DNA of 11,470 nt from Rhodospirillaceae bacterium (GCA_030623425.1 JAUXMA010000018.1:1-11470); one strand, 5' to 3'; counted from the first letter of the stretch, positions 1-6,179 are shown. The notes: generated from the sequence alone by a model not told the origin. Numbers and translations: made by a program.

Positions 1-573
1 GCCCTGGAAAAGGTCTATAGCCGCCACCGGGCGCGCTACCGCTCCGTCTCCGGCGTCTACGGCGCGGCCTTTGAAGGCGACCCGGATTTCGAAAAGATTC
101 GGCAACGGGTCGCCGCCTTTGCCGAGGAAGAGGGCCGGCGGCCGCGCATGCTGGTCGTCAAGATGGGCCAGGACGGCCATGACCGCGGCGCCAAGGTGAT
201 CGCCACCTCTTTTGCCGATATTGGTTTCGACGTCGACCTGGGCCCGCTTTTCCAGACGCCCGAGGAAGCGGCGAGGGAGGCCGTCGAGGACGATGTCCAC
301 GTCATCGGCGTTTCCTCCCAGGCGGCCGGCCACAAAACCCTGGTGCCGGCATTGATCGAGGAGTTGAAAAGGCTCGGCGCCGAGGACATCGTGGTCGTCT
401 GCGGCGGCGTCATTCCGGCCCGCGACCATGACTTCCTGCGCCAGCATGGCGTCGCCGCCATCTTCGGCCCCGGCACCCACATCCCGACCGCGGCGGGCGA
501 AGTCGTGGACATCGTTCGCCAGCGCCGGGCGGCGGCAAGGCCGGGAGAGCGGGCTGGCGCCGGCCAATCTTGA
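1..573 (+). CDS. scpA: methylmalonyl-CoA mutase, C-terminal part (5' end outside window)
   Basis: This is the last 190 residues of the large subunit of adenosylcobalamin-dependent methylmalonyl-CoA mutase, which interconverts (R)-methylmalonyl-CoA and succinyl-CoA in cytosolic propionate/C3 metabolism. The reading frame is open from base 1, so the gene begins upstream. What is visible is the Rossmann-like B12-binding domain. The DxHxxG motif is present as DGHDRG (residues 58-63 of the fragment); its His is the lower cobalt ligand in this family. It is followed by [14 protein letters not shown], SSQAAGHKT and CGGVIPARD segments that line the nucleotide loop, and by the FGPGTHIP end of the domain. 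The last 20 residues are an Arg/Ala/Gly-rich tail. It faces the minus-strand gene ending at 631 (convergent). The family is certain. The alternative of another acyl-CoA mutase of the same fold is unlikely, because the B12 domain matches the methylmalonyl type closely. The symbol could equally be mutB or mcm. Confidence 0.93.
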   Translation, partial: ALEKVYSRHRARYRSVSGVYGAAFEGDPDFEKIRQRVAAFAEEEGRRPRMLVVKMGQDGHDRGAKVIATSFADIGFDVDLGPLFQTPEEAAREAVEDDVHVIGVSSQAAGHKTLVPALIEELKRLGAEDIVVVCGGVIPARDHDFLRQHGVAAIFGPGTHIPTAAGEVVDIVRQRRAAARPGERAGAGQS

Positions 574-630
574 AACCGCTCTAAACGCCAAAGGCACCGG
601 CGCGCCCGGGAATGGCTTGCCGCGAAGCGA

Positions 631-936
631 TCAAATCTTGGCGCCGACCAACATTTTCGGAAGTTCCTCCCAGCTCTCGCCCTCCGAAAGCAGGCAACTG
701 AGGCCGTCGGGCTTCGTCATGATGATGGTGAACGTTCCGGTTTTCGAAGTAAACACTTCGACAATGTTTCCGTTGCGGGTAATTCCCATGGAGGCCGGCG
801 TTTCTTCATAGTTCTGCTTCAGCTTCGTCGCCACGTCGACGCGTTGCCCGCATATCACAAGCGATGCGGCGGACGACGGATATGGGGACCCACCGATGAT
901 GAGAACAGTAAAAATGACTGCCAGATACCGAAACAT
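631..936 (-). CDS. small exported protein, last gene of the small-protein operon (D)
   Basis: Predicted 101-residue exported protein. It starts with a clear signal peptide (MFRYLAV, hydrophobic core to about residue 15, then PSSA-AS as a likely signal peptidase I site). The mature part is about 78 residues. It has two Cys (in LVICGQ and LSCLL) that could form a disulphide, and a pattern CGxRxxVxxxLxxxYxE, then GITRNGNIVEVFTS, GTFTIIMTKPDG and CLLSEGESWEELP. I recognise this as a small conserved exported domain of unknown function found in alphaproteobacteria and phages; no function is inferred. An in-frame ATG at 981 would add 15 residues (MAKRMLIPKQERSCV). That prefix is homologous to the start of the A2 gene, so it looks like a duplication leftover fused in front of the signal peptide. 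I prefer 936 because the signal peptide begins there, but translation from 981, four bases after the stop of C2, is possible. Confidence 0.7.
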   Translation of the reverse strand: MFRYLAVIFTVLIIGGSPYPSSAASLVICGQRVDVATKLKQNYEETPASMGITRNGNIVEVFTSKTGTFTIIMTKPDGLSCLLSEGESWEELPKMLVGAKI

Positions 937-985
937 GACACATGATCGCTCTTGCTTTGGGATCAACATGCGTTTCGCCATTCCA

Positions 986-1192
986 TCAATGTATCCATCT
1001 CATGCACTGCTCTTCGTGGATTTGGAGGAACGCCACGGCTTCGTCGTACTGGTCCATGACGATGGCTCGCGGCATCGGAACCGGCTTATTCCAGGCCACT
1101 AGTGGTCTGGAATACCTTGCGATCGCTTGCTCTTTCGAGACTATCGGCGACATCATCGGATAACTGCCGGGGTCTTGCTGATCAATAATCAT
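986..1192 (-). CDS. unrecognised 68-aa protein, second copy of module protein C (C2)
   Basis: Soluble-looking 68-residue protein with no TM segment or signal peptide. It is nearly the same as the protein at 1671-1877: PMMSPIV near the N-terminus, EQAIARY, AWNKPVPMP, and an invariant last third from VMDQYDEAVAF to MRWIH. The two differ mainly at the N-terminus and in the middle (SRPLV here, MWASAVF in the other copy). The start at 1192 gives exactly the same length as the paralogue and overlaps the stop of B2 (1182-1184) by 11 bases; a longer upstream reading through the 18-bp repeats is probably not used. The family is unknown to me. The strict conservation of the C-terminal 25 residues between copies suggests selection on that part. 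D follows on the same strand. Confidence 0.72.
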   Translation of the reverse strand: MIIDQQDPGSYPMMSPIVSKEQAIARYSRPLVAWNKPVPMPRAIVMDQYDEAVAFLQIHEEQCMRWIH

Positions 1193-1349
1193 CGTCGTGC
1201 CACCTCCAACCATCATAGTCATCGCCACGCCGCGTCCAGACATCACGCCGCGTCCAGACATCACGCCGCGTCCAGACATCAACGCAAAGTACGATCATGA
1301 CTAAAAGGATAATCCAATTCCAGATTACCTCGATTTCCACTCCACTCAT
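1182..1349 (-). CDS. small one-TM peptide with tandem-repeat tail, second copy of module protein B (B2)
   Basis: 55-residue peptide. Residues 1-24 (MSGVEIEVIWNWIILLVMIVLC) are one hydrophobic, membrane-spanning helix homologous to the 31-aa peptide at 1874-1969. The tail is different: a six-residue unit DVWTRR occurs three times, encoded by three perfect 18-bp repeats (1226-1279), followed by an acidic/aromatic end (GDDYDGWRWHDDDY). In the other copy the peptide ends soon after the helix (DVLMRPRR). The start at 1349 is the position equivalent to the other copy, where it overlaps the stop of A as ATGA; the same TGA remnant is kept here. Likely inserted in the inner membrane with the Arg-rich tail inside (positive-inside rule). 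Function unknown. Confidence 0.6.
   Translation of the reverse strand: MSGVEIEVIWNWIILLVMIVLCVDVWTRRDVWTRRDVWTRRGDDYDGWRWHDDDY
1226..1279. repeat. three perfect 18-bp tandem repeats inside B2
   Basis: The unit cacgccgcgtccagacat (plus strand) is repeated three times with no mismatch (1226-1243, 1244-1261, 1262-1279). The unit length is a multiple of three, and on the minus strand it encodes DVWTRR three times in the B2 frame. Perfect identity suggests a recent slippage expansion; copy number could vary between strains. Confidence 0.95.
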
Positions 1350-1500
1350 ACTGATCTCCCAAAGAGTAGGATCGCCGCCAGGACAACCACATGTACCGCG
1401 ACCAGCAACGGGTAACCGTGCTGTACGGGTTTTAAAATGGCTCGGTCGACATCTTGTTTGTTTCGCGCCGCCGGCCACCAGATAGGGAGAGATGTCAGTC
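1346..1500 (-). pseudogene. decayed third copy of the module A membrane protein
   Basis: No start codon with a usable ribosome site is seen, but the frame ending at the TGA 1346-1348 reads HGYPLLVAVHVVVL and then AAILLFGRSV before the stop. This closely parallels the C-terminal membrane helix of the 1966-2220 gene (LIFPLLIAVQVLFF, ALLFGGSV). At the DNA level 1388-1412 and 2011-2035 match closely, and both copies share cccaaagagtagg just before the B start; a single 3-base indel separates them. The N-terminal part is lost. This fills the otherwise empty 145 bases between A2 and B2. A very short translated peptide from a non-ATG start cannot be excluded. Confidence 0.5.
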
Positions 1501-1668
1501 GAAGAGGATGGCTGCGACCACGACAAGATGGAACACGACCATCGCTGGAAAGATTAGTACCACCGCCGCGGTCATGATTAACACAATATGTTTTTCTCGC
1601 CGTTCCAAACTTTCATTTGTCGATACTGACCTAAACCACTCTTGCTTCGGAGTTAGTGCGCGTTTCAT
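1495..1668 (-). CDS. small one-TM membrane protein, second copy of module protein A (A2)
   Basis: 57-residue protein. The N-terminal 30 residues are charged (MKRALTPKQEWFRSV, then SLERREKH). The C-terminal half is one strongly hydrophobic helix (IVLIMTAAVVLIFP through VVVAAILFD). It is homologous to the protein at 1966-2220, sharing MK at the start, RSV, the ER(R)E(K/R) stretch and IM.AV.LIFP. An earlier in-frame ATG at 1683 overlaps C by 13 bases. I chose 1668 because it lies two bases after the stop of C (TGAGTATG) and aligns with MKGFF of the first copy. Function unknown; probably an inner-membrane protein with a cytosolic N-terminus. Confidence 0.6.
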   Translation of the reverse strand: MKRALTPKQEWFRSVSTNESLERREKHIVLIMTAAVVLIFPAMVVFHLVVVAAILFD

Positions 1669-1670
1669 AC

Positions 1671-1877
1671 TCAGTGTATCCATCTCATGGATTGCTCTTC
1701 GTGGATTTGGAGGAACGCGACCGCCTCGTCGTATTGATCCATTACGGCACCTTTCGGCATAGGCACCGGCTTATTCCAGGCAAAGACAGCGCTGGCCCAC
1801 ATGTATCGAGCTATCGCCTGTTCTCGCGTGACTATCGGCGACATCATCGGATAGTTGCCTGGTTGATCGTCAGTCAT
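1671..1877 (-). CDS. unrecognised 68-aa protein, first copy of module protein C (C1)
   Basis: 68-residue soluble-looking protein starting MTDDQPGNYPMMSPIV and ending HEEQSMRWIH; paralogue of 986-1192. Its ATG overlaps the TGA of the preceding 31-aa peptide as ATGA, so translation is probably coupled. Notable features are a Trp-containing core (MWASAVFAWNKPVPMP) and an acidic, likely helical C-terminal stretch (MDQYDEAVAFLQIHEE). I recognise no family. Two copies beside membrane peptides of the same module suggest it works with them, perhaps as a cytosolic partner, but this is inference. Confidence 0.75.
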   Translation of the reverse strand: MTDDQPGNYPMMSPIVTREQAIARYMWASAVFAWNKPVPMPKGAVMDQYDEAVAFLQIHEEQSMRWIH

Positions 1878-1969
1878 CGGCGCGGCCGCATTAAGACATC
1901 AAAGCAAAGCATGATCACGACTAAAAGGAGTATCCAATTTACAATCGCGTCAATTTCCATGGCACTCAT
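1874..1969 (-). CDS. 31-aa one-TM peptide, first copy of module protein B (B1)
   Basis: Very short gene: MSAMEIDAIVNWILLLVVIM, then LCFDVLMRPRR and stop. It is a single hydrophobic helix with a basic end, so probably an inner-membrane peptide with its C-terminus inside. Support for it being real: ATGA overlaps on both sides (with the stop of A1 at 1966-1968 and with the start of C1 at 1875-1877), and a conserved paralogue in the same position (B2, sharing EI..I.NWI.LLV.I.LC.DV). Function unknown. Candidate roles are a small subunit of a membrane complex or a membrane-acting toxin-like peptide; the sequence does not decide. Confidence 0.7.
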   Translation of the reverse strand: MSAMEIDAIVNWILLLVVIMLCFDVLMRPRR

Positions 1970-2220
1970 ACGGACCCCCCAAAGAGTAGGGCCATGACCA
2001 AAAAGAAAAGCACCTGAACCGCGATCAGCAGCGGGAAGATCAGGCCAACGGCACCATTCATGATCTGTATCAATCGTTCCCGCTGCTCTATCTCGGCAAC
2101 GGACCTATAAAGATCTTCAGGCTTCGGCGAGCCGGATTGAAAGAAACCCTTCATAACCGGACAACCGCTGCCGCGATCGGGTGCAACAGGAGCGTCACTA
2201 GCATCACTATCACCAGCCAT
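1966..2220 (-). CDS. small one-TM membrane protein, first gene of the operon (A1)
   Basis: 84-residue protein, first gene of the minus-strand operon. It has a Ser/Asp/Ala/Pro-rich N-terminus (residues 1-22), a charged middle (PKPEDLYRSVAEIEQRERL) and a C-terminal membrane helix (about residues 58-84, GLIFPLLIAVQVLFFLVMAL). The stop overlaps the start of B1 as ATGA. AAAGGA lies directly against the ATG at 2220, which is too close for an ideal ribosome site. Met23 (ATG at 2154) is a possible alternative start and is where similarity to A2 begins. Family not recognised. Topology suggests a cytosolic N-terminal region anchored by the C-terminal helix. Confidence 0.65.
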   Translation of the reverse strand: MAGDSDASDAPVAPDRGSGCPVMKGFFQSGSPKPEDLYRSVAEIEQRERLIQIMNGAVGLIFPLLIAVQVLFFLVMALLFGGSV

Positions 2221-2231
2221 TCCTTTGCATC

Positions 2232-2256
2232 AAAAAGGCCACCCCGACGGGTGGCC
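2232..2256 (-). terminator. intrinsic terminator-like hairpin in the operon leader (possible attenuator)
   Basis: On the minus strand GGCCACCC-GTCG-GGGTGGCC (2256 to 2237) is a perfect 8-bp stem with a 4-base loop, followed at once by TTTTT. It sits downstream of the predicted promoter (2336-2364) and only 11 bases before the first ATG (2220). It would thus end transcription in the leader unless overcome. On the plus strand no T-run follows. Confidence 0.75.
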
Positions 2257-2326
2257 ATGAAAATCAAATTAAAAAGGAAACAAATATCTCAGAGCCAATC
2301 CCCGCATTACGGAGCTTAATATTCAT

Positions 2327-2345
2327 ATGGTTACTATGATACCAT
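2327..2345. promoter_or_regulatory. palindrome covering the -10 box, candidate operator
   Basis: ATGGT-N9-ACCAT is a perfect 5-bp inverted repeat, 14 bp centre to centre. It straddles the predicted -10 of the minus-strand promoter. The size and place fit an operator for the divergent S24 repressor, but this is inference; short palindromes occur by chance in AT-rich DNA. Confidence 0.4.
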
Positions 2346-2364
2346 TAATCAACGTGAAAATCAA
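2336..2364 (-). promoter_or_regulatory. predicted sigma70 promoter of the small-protein operon
   Basis: Reading the minus strand: -35 TTGATT (2364-2359, four of six consensus bases), a 17-base spacer, and -10 TATCAT (2341-2336, five of six). A start of transcription near 2329 would give a leader of about 110 bases containing the terminator hairpin. Confidence 0.55.
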
Positions 2365-2382
2365 GTTTCGCTGTATGGATCA

Positions 2383-2411
2383 AGAATATTTAAAGAATAT
2401 TGAAATATTCT
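2383..2411. promoter_or_regulatory. three AGAATATT half-sites (direct plus inverted)
   Basis: AGAATATT occurs at 2383-2390 and 2394-2401, 11 bp apart (about one helical turn). Its exact inverse AATATTCT is at 2404-2411, so the last two form a perfect 18-bp palindrome (AGAATATT-GA-AATATTCT). It lies upstream of the minus-strand -35 box and between the two divergent genes. It could be a binding site for a dimeric regulator or an AT-rich promoter element. Confidence 0.45.
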
Positions 2412-2622
2412 GAACGATCGGTGAGATTTTATGAAATTTTCTTACCAATAACTATGGAATGATTTATATGGAGCATTTTAAGGTTGGTTAAGGCCGTCCC
2501 TCCCGCCGTCATTGCCGGGGGTGACGGGAAAGCGCGCCGATATAGGCGTGATGTCCGTATTTTATAAAAATTAATAATATATTCCTAGTGCAAAAAAACC
2601 CGCTTTATATGACCATGTTCCC

Positions 2623-3255
2623 ATGCTTACGCATTCGGACATTTGGCGGGCCATAGACCGCTTGGCTCGGGAACACGGATTTTCCGCCTCCGGACTCGCC
2701 AAGAAAGCCGGCCTCGACCCCACCACCTTCAACAAGAGCAAACGCATCACTCGCGAAGGCAAACTGCGTTGGCCCAGCACCGAGAGCGTATCCAAAATCC
2801 TCAAGGCCACGGAGGCCAGCCTGGGAGAGTTTATTTCCTATGTCGATGACGGCGAAAACATCGGGGTTTACCGCAACGTGCCGCTGATCGGGTTTGCCCA
2901 GGCGGCAGGGGATGGTTACTTCAACGTCGCCGGTCACCCGGCTGGCGCCTCCTGGGACGAGATTCCCTTCCCGGCCCTTGGCGATCCCCATGCCTACGCT
3001 TTGGAGATCGGCGGCAACAGCATGGAGCCGGTTTACCGGGACGGTGACATCATGGTCGTTTCGCCTCTTGCCAACATCCGCCGCGGCGACCGCGTGCTGG
3101 TGAGGACCATCGGCGGCGAAATAATGGCCAAGCAGCTGCGCCGGCGTTCAGCCCGCAAGATCGACCTCCTCTCGTTCAATCCCCTCGACGGCGATCGCAC
3201 CTTGAACGTCGAAGAAGTCGAGTGGATCGCTCGCATCGTCTGGGCCAGCCAGTAG
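2623..3255 (+). CDS. LexA/CI-like S24-family helix-turn-helix repressor
   Basis: 210-residue two-domain regulator. Residues about 3-70 form an XRE-type helix-turn-helix (GFSASGLAKKAGLDPTTFNKSK is the recognition part, rather unlike LexA itself). Residues 85-210 are an S24 peptidase-like domain. The catalytic dyad is complete: Ser133 in GNSMEP and Lys170 in IMAKQL. The spacing of 37 residues equals that of E. coli LexA (Ser119/Lys156). An Ala-Gly pair at 95-96 (QAAGDG) sits where self-cleavage occurs in the family. It probably represses the divergent small-protein operon and/or itself by binding in 2327-2411, possibly released on a stress signal; this is inference from position. No phage structural or integrase genes are nearby. 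Similar proteins are common as chromosomal regulators in alphaproteobacteria. The ATG at 2623 has no good Shine-Dalgarno and may be leaderless or weakly translated. Confidence 0.85.
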   Translation: MLTHSDIWRAIDRLAREHGFSASGLAKKAGLDPTTFNKSKRITREGKLRWPSTESVSKILKATEASLGEFISYVDDGENIGVYRNVPLIGFAQAAGDGYFNVAGHPAGASWDEIPFPALGDPHAYALEIGGNSMEPVYRDGDIMVVSPLANIRRGDRVLVRTIGGEIMAKQLRRRSARKIDLLSFNPLDGDRTLNVEEVEWIARIVWASQ

Positions 3256-3314
3256 TCCGGGATCTCCTTTCAGCTCCGCCTTAGGGATCGTCACAAAATA
3301 ACCGTGTCACTTCA

Positions 3315-3415
3315 CTTCCGTCGTCATGGCCGGACTTGATCCGGCCATCCACGGGCCTCACGCTCGGCATCAACCGCGTGGATACCCGGCTCAAGGCCGG
3401 GCATGACGACGGAAG
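3315..3415. repeat. large palindromic intergenic repeat
   Basis: Outer arms of 14 bases are perfect inverted copies (CTTCCGTCGTCATG at 3315-3328; CATGACGACGGAAG at 3402-3415). Inside are further arms (ATCCACG 3347-3353 with CGTGGAT 3376-3382) and GC-rich GGCCGG/CCGGCC stretches. The whole can fold as a long cruciform or hairpin of about 100 bases. The style (GTCATGGCCGG ... CCGGGCATGAC) is that of dispersed intergenic repeats common in alphaproteobacterial genomes. It sits between the repressor and the aminotransferase gene. Confidence 0.8.
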
Positions 3416-3515
3416 GGAGGATGGTGATTCATTTATTCTGTTACGGCCACTTAAAGCGCCGCCGCCGCCACGGCGCGCCACCGGTTGGCTGGCGCCAAGC
3501 CTGCTTATATGCTGT

Positions 3516-3536
3516 TTTTGCCGTTCCCCGGCAAAA
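3516..3536 (+). promoter_or_regulatory. hairpin in the aminotransferase 5' leader
   Basis: TTTTGCCG (3516-3523) and CGGCAAAA (3529-3536) form a perfect 8-bp stem with a 5-base loop, ending 13 bases before the ATG and just before the GGAAAG ribosome site. A TTATAT at 3505-3510 could be a -10 box. It may affect translation initiation; no leader peptide is seen. Confidence 0.35.
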
Positions 3537-3549
3537 CGGTGGAAAGACA

Positions 3550-4404
3550 ATGGCGAAAACAAACATCGGTAAGGGCCTGGTTTACGTCGATGGCCAATGG
3601 CGGCAAGGAAATCCCCGGGTTCTTGGGCCGAAAAGCCATGCCGTGTGGATGTCTTCCGTCGTCTTCGATGGCGCCCGGGCGTTTCAAGGCGTGGCGCCGG
3701 ACTTGGACCGGCATTGCGCCAGGGCGGTGCGCTCGGCCGAGTTCATGGGACTGGCGCCGGCGGTCGCCGGGCCTGAGATCGAGGAGCTGGCCTGGCAAGG
3801 CATCCGCATGTTTGCCGAGGAGGCGGAACTTTATATCTGCCCCTTGTTCTACGCCGAGAGCGGTTTCATCCTTCCCGATCCGGACAGCACGCGTTTCGTC
3901 TTGATGATTTCGGAATCGCCGTTGCCGCCCGCCGACGGCTTTGCCGCCTGCCTGTCCAGCTTCCGTCGGCCGGCCCCGGACATGGCGCCGACCGAGGCCA
4001 AGGCGTCCTGTCTATATCCTAACGTCGCCCGCGGCCTGCGCGAAGCCCAGGGCAAGGGCTTCGACGTGGCGGTGGTTCTCGACCCCGACGGCGATGTCGC
4101 CGAGTTTTCCTATGCCAACCTGTTCATGGCCAAGGAAGGAGTGCTGCATACGCCGGCCGCCAACGGCACTTTCCTCAACGGCATCACCCGGCAAAGGGTC
4201 GTCGCCCTGATGCGCGAAGCCGGCGTCGAGGTTCGGGAAAGAACCATCGGTTTCGGGGAACTTCTCGATGCCGACGAAATTTTCGGCACCGGCAACTACT
4301 ACAAGCTGTCTCCCTGCACCCGCATTGAAGACCGCGCCTTGCCGGCCGGGCCTTTGTTCAGGCAAGCGCGCCAACTTTATTTCGCCTTCGCCAAGCGCCG
4401 ATAA
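3550..4404 (+). CDS. ilvE: branched-chain amino acid aminotransferase (class IV PLP fold)
   Basis: 284-residue cytosolic enzyme of the class IV aminotransferase fold. It most likely catalyses transfer of the amino group between glutamate and the keto acids of Leu, Ile and Val, the last step of their synthesis. Visible signs: VYVDGQWRQGNPRVLGP and VVFDGARAF near the N-terminus; Lys151 in TEAKASCLYPN as the expected PLP Schiff-base lysine; Glu185 in DVAEFSYANLFM as the residue that holds the pyridine nitrogen; LNGITRQRV in the phosphate-binding loop; and a C-terminal GTGNYYKLSPCTRIEDR typical of alphaproteobacterial BCATs. The start at 3550 follows GGAAAG at a short distance; upstream in-frame ATGs run into the intergenic repeat and would add non-family residues. 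D-amino-acid aminotransferase and aminodeoxychorismate lyase share the fold, but the C-terminal motif favours BCAT. It stands alone, convergent with lysyl-tRNA synthetase. Confidence 0.88.
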   Translation: MAKTNIGKGLVYVDGQWRQGNPRVLGPKSHAVWMSSVVFDGARAFQGVAPDLDRHCARAVRSAEFMGLAPAVAGPEIEELAWQGIRMFAEEAELYICPLFYAESGFILPDPDSTRFVLMISESPLPPADGFAACLSSFRRPAPDMAPTEAKASCLYPNVARGLREAQGKGFDVAVVLDPDGDVAEFSYANLFMAKEGVLHTPAANGTFLNGITRQRVVALMREAGVEVRERTIGFGELLDADEIFGTGNYYKLSPCTRIEDRALPAGPLFRQARQLYFAFAKRR

Positions 4405-4417
4405 CCGCGGCGCGCCA

Positions 4418-6001
4418 CTAAGCGCCCAAGTCCTCCCCGGCGACGGCCCGGCGGATCAGGGCGATGGTCTCGTCGATCCCGTAAAGGGCGATGAACGTAC
4501 CCATGCGCGGCCCTTGGCTTTGTCCAAGAAGAATCTCGTAGAGCGCCCGGAACCAGGATTTGAGGTCGGCGAAGGGATGGCGTTTGCCGACCTCGTAAAC
4601 CTCGCTTTGGATGGTTTCGGCGGCGGCGTCCCGGGGCAGGGATCGCAGAGCCCGGGCCAGGTCTTCGAGCGCCACGGCCTCGTCTTTCGTGGCGGCACGG
4701 TATTTCTTCGCCGGCTTGACGAAACCTTGGTAATAGCTGATGGCGTATTCCACCAGCTTGTCCAGGATCGGCGCCCTTGCCGGCGTCGCTTGCGGGCGGT
4801 AGCGGGTGATGAAATGCCAAAGCACCGCCTTGTCCTCGGTATGGCAGACGCTGGCCAGGTTGAGGAGCATGCCGTAGCCGAGGTGGATGTCCTCTTGCGG
4901 CGGGCGGCCGCCATGGATATGCCAAAGGGGACTGTCCAGCCGCTTGCCGTCCGGCAACCCGGGGAATTGGGACAAATGGTTCAAGTAATCATCGACGGTG
5001 CGCGGAATGACGTCGAAATAGAGCCTTTTCGCCGCCTTCGGCTTGCCGTACATGAACAGCGCCAGGCTTTCCGGCGGCGCGTAGCGCAGCCACTCCTCGA
5101 CGGCGAGACCGTTGCCCCTGGATTTGGAAATCTTTTCGCCGTTCTCGTCCAAGAACAATTCGTAGGTGAACCCGACGGGAGGCGCGCCGCCGAGAATGCG
5201 GCAGATTTTCCCCGCCAATTTCACCGAATCGATCAGGTCCTTGCCCGACATCTCGTAATCGACGCCGAGCGCCGTCCAGCGCATCGCCCAGTCGACTTTC
5301 CATTGCAGTTTGCAATGGCCGCCGGTCACCGGCGTCGCGACCTTGGAGCCGTCTTCGTCCTCGTAGACGATGCTGCCGGCATCGACGTCGCGCTCTCTGA
5401 CCGGCGCTTGCAAAACCTTCCCCGTTTTGGCCGACAGCGGCAGGAAAGGGCTGTAGGTGGCGCGGCGCTCCGCTCCCAGCGTCGGTGCGATCACCTCGAC
5501 CACCTCGTCGTAGCGTTCCAGCACCTTCAGCAGGGTAGCGTCGAAAAGGCCGCTCTTGTAGCAATCGGTGGCGCTCTGGAATTGGTAATCGAAGGCGAAA
5601 TCGTCGAGGAAGCTCTTCAGCCGCTCGTTGTTGTGATGGCCGAAGCTTTCATGGCTGCCGAAGGGATCGGGAATCGAGGTCAGCGGCTTGCCCAGGTGTT
5701 GCGTCATCATCTCGCGGTTGGGGATGTTGTCGGGGACCTTGCGCAACCCGTCCATGTCGTCGGAGAAGGCGAACAGCCGGGTCGGAATGTCGGTAAGTGT
5801 CTCGAAGGCCCGGCGCACCATGGAGGTCCGCGCCACCTCGCCGAAGGTGCCGATATGGGGCAGGCCGGACGGCCCGTAGCCGGTCTCGAAAAGCACGTAG
5901 CCCTTTTCCGGGGTTTTGCCGCCAACGTGCTTGAGCAAGGCCCTGGCCTCGGTGAAAGGCCAGGCTTTGGCGTGACGGGCGTAATCGCGCTCCCGAGGCA
6001 T
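4418..6001 (-). CDS. lysK: lysyl-tRNA synthetase, class I
   Basis: 527-residue class I lysyl-tRNA synthetase, which charges tRNA-Lys with lysine. This archaeal-type enzyme replaces the class II LysS in many alphaproteobacteria, spirochaetes and most archaea. The HIGH signature appears as PHIG (residues 48-51, in [13 protein letters not shown]) and KMSKS as KISKS (290-294, in [13 protein letters not shown]). Other family marks are [13 protein letters not shown] (80-92) for substrate binding and [16 protein letters not shown] (228-242) before the KISKS loop, with a helical anticodon-binding region after about residue 370. Length is normal for the family. The gene is divergent from the HD-GYP gene (178 bases apart) and its 3' end lies 13 bases from the aminotransferase stop. 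Only the ATG at 6001 is needed for a complete N-terminus. Some annotations use the symbol lysS. Confidence 0.95.
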   Translation of the reverse strand: MPRERDYARHAKAWPFTEARALLKHVGGKTPEKGYVLFETGYGPSGLPHIGTFGEVARTSMVRRAFETLTDIPTRLFAFSDDMDGLRKVPDNIPNREMMTQHLGKPLTSIPDPFGSHESFGHHNNERLKSFLDDFAFDYQFQSATDCYKSGLFDATLLKVLERYDEVVEVIAPTLGAERRATYSPFLPLSAKTGKVLQAPVRERDVDAGSIVYEDEDGSKVATPVTGGHCKLQWKVDWAMRWTALGVDYEMSGKDLIDSVKLAGKICRILGGAPPVGFTYELFLDENGEKISKSRGNGLAVEEWLRYAPPESLALFMYGKPKAAKRLYFDVIPRTVDDYLNHLSQFPGLPDGKRLDSPLWHIHGGRPPQEDIHLGYGMLLNLASVCHTEDKAVLWHFITRYRPQATPARAPILDKLVEYAISYYQGFVKPAKKYRAATKDEAVALEDLARALRSLPRDAAAETIQSEVYEVGKRHPFADLKSWFRALYEILLGQSQGPRMGTFIALYGIDETIALIRRAVAGEDLGA

Positions 6002-6179
6002 GGCGGTGGAACCTATGCCCGGCGGCGCCGGGCGTCAACCGGCAGCGCTCGCTTGCATTTTCATTTTGCGGGCGGCAACCGCCGCTCCGGTTGTTTTCGC
6101 GGACAAAGACCGATACCTTTTTCTCCGCTACTTTCAACGACGCCTGGGCGGGCTCTAAAGACAATTGAAAGGAACCACG
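6002..6179. other. divergent intergenic region
   Basis: 178 bases between the starts of lysyl-tRNA synthetase (minus) and the HD-GYP protein (plus). It should carry promoters for both. I see no clear consensus boxes, RNA gene or palindrome of note. GAAAGGA at 6167-6173 is the ribosome site that fixes the downstream ATG at 6180. Confidence 0.5.

Larger units (their letters stand above)
2257..2622. other. AT-rich intergenic control region between the divergent operon and the repressor
   Basis: 366 bases much richer in A+T than the surrounding genes, with no convincing coding region. Besides the promoter and the two palindromes listed separately, it holds TCCCGccGTCA (2501-2511) facing TGACGGGA (2522-2529), probably a remnant of the intergenic palindrome family seen at 3315-3415. 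It also holds a very AT-rich stretch (2559-2583) that may contain the plus-strand promoter of the repressor; I see no clear -35 box there. Low GC in this stretch and in the operon suggests acquisition by transfer. Confidence 0.6.

Noticed and set aside
1226..1279. CRISPR-like array
   Set aside because: The 18-bp repeats are directly adjacent with no spacers and keep a reading frame; a tandem repeat, not CRISPR.
2501..2529. Terminator or RNA hairpin TCCCGccGTCA/TGACGGGA
   Set aside because: Two-base bulge and no T-run on either side; more likely a remnant of an intergenic palindrome.
631..3255. Prophage (repressor plus small genes)
   Set aside because: No integrase, terminase, capsid, tail or lysis gene is visible and no attachment repeats were found; the repressor type is also a common chromosomal regulator.
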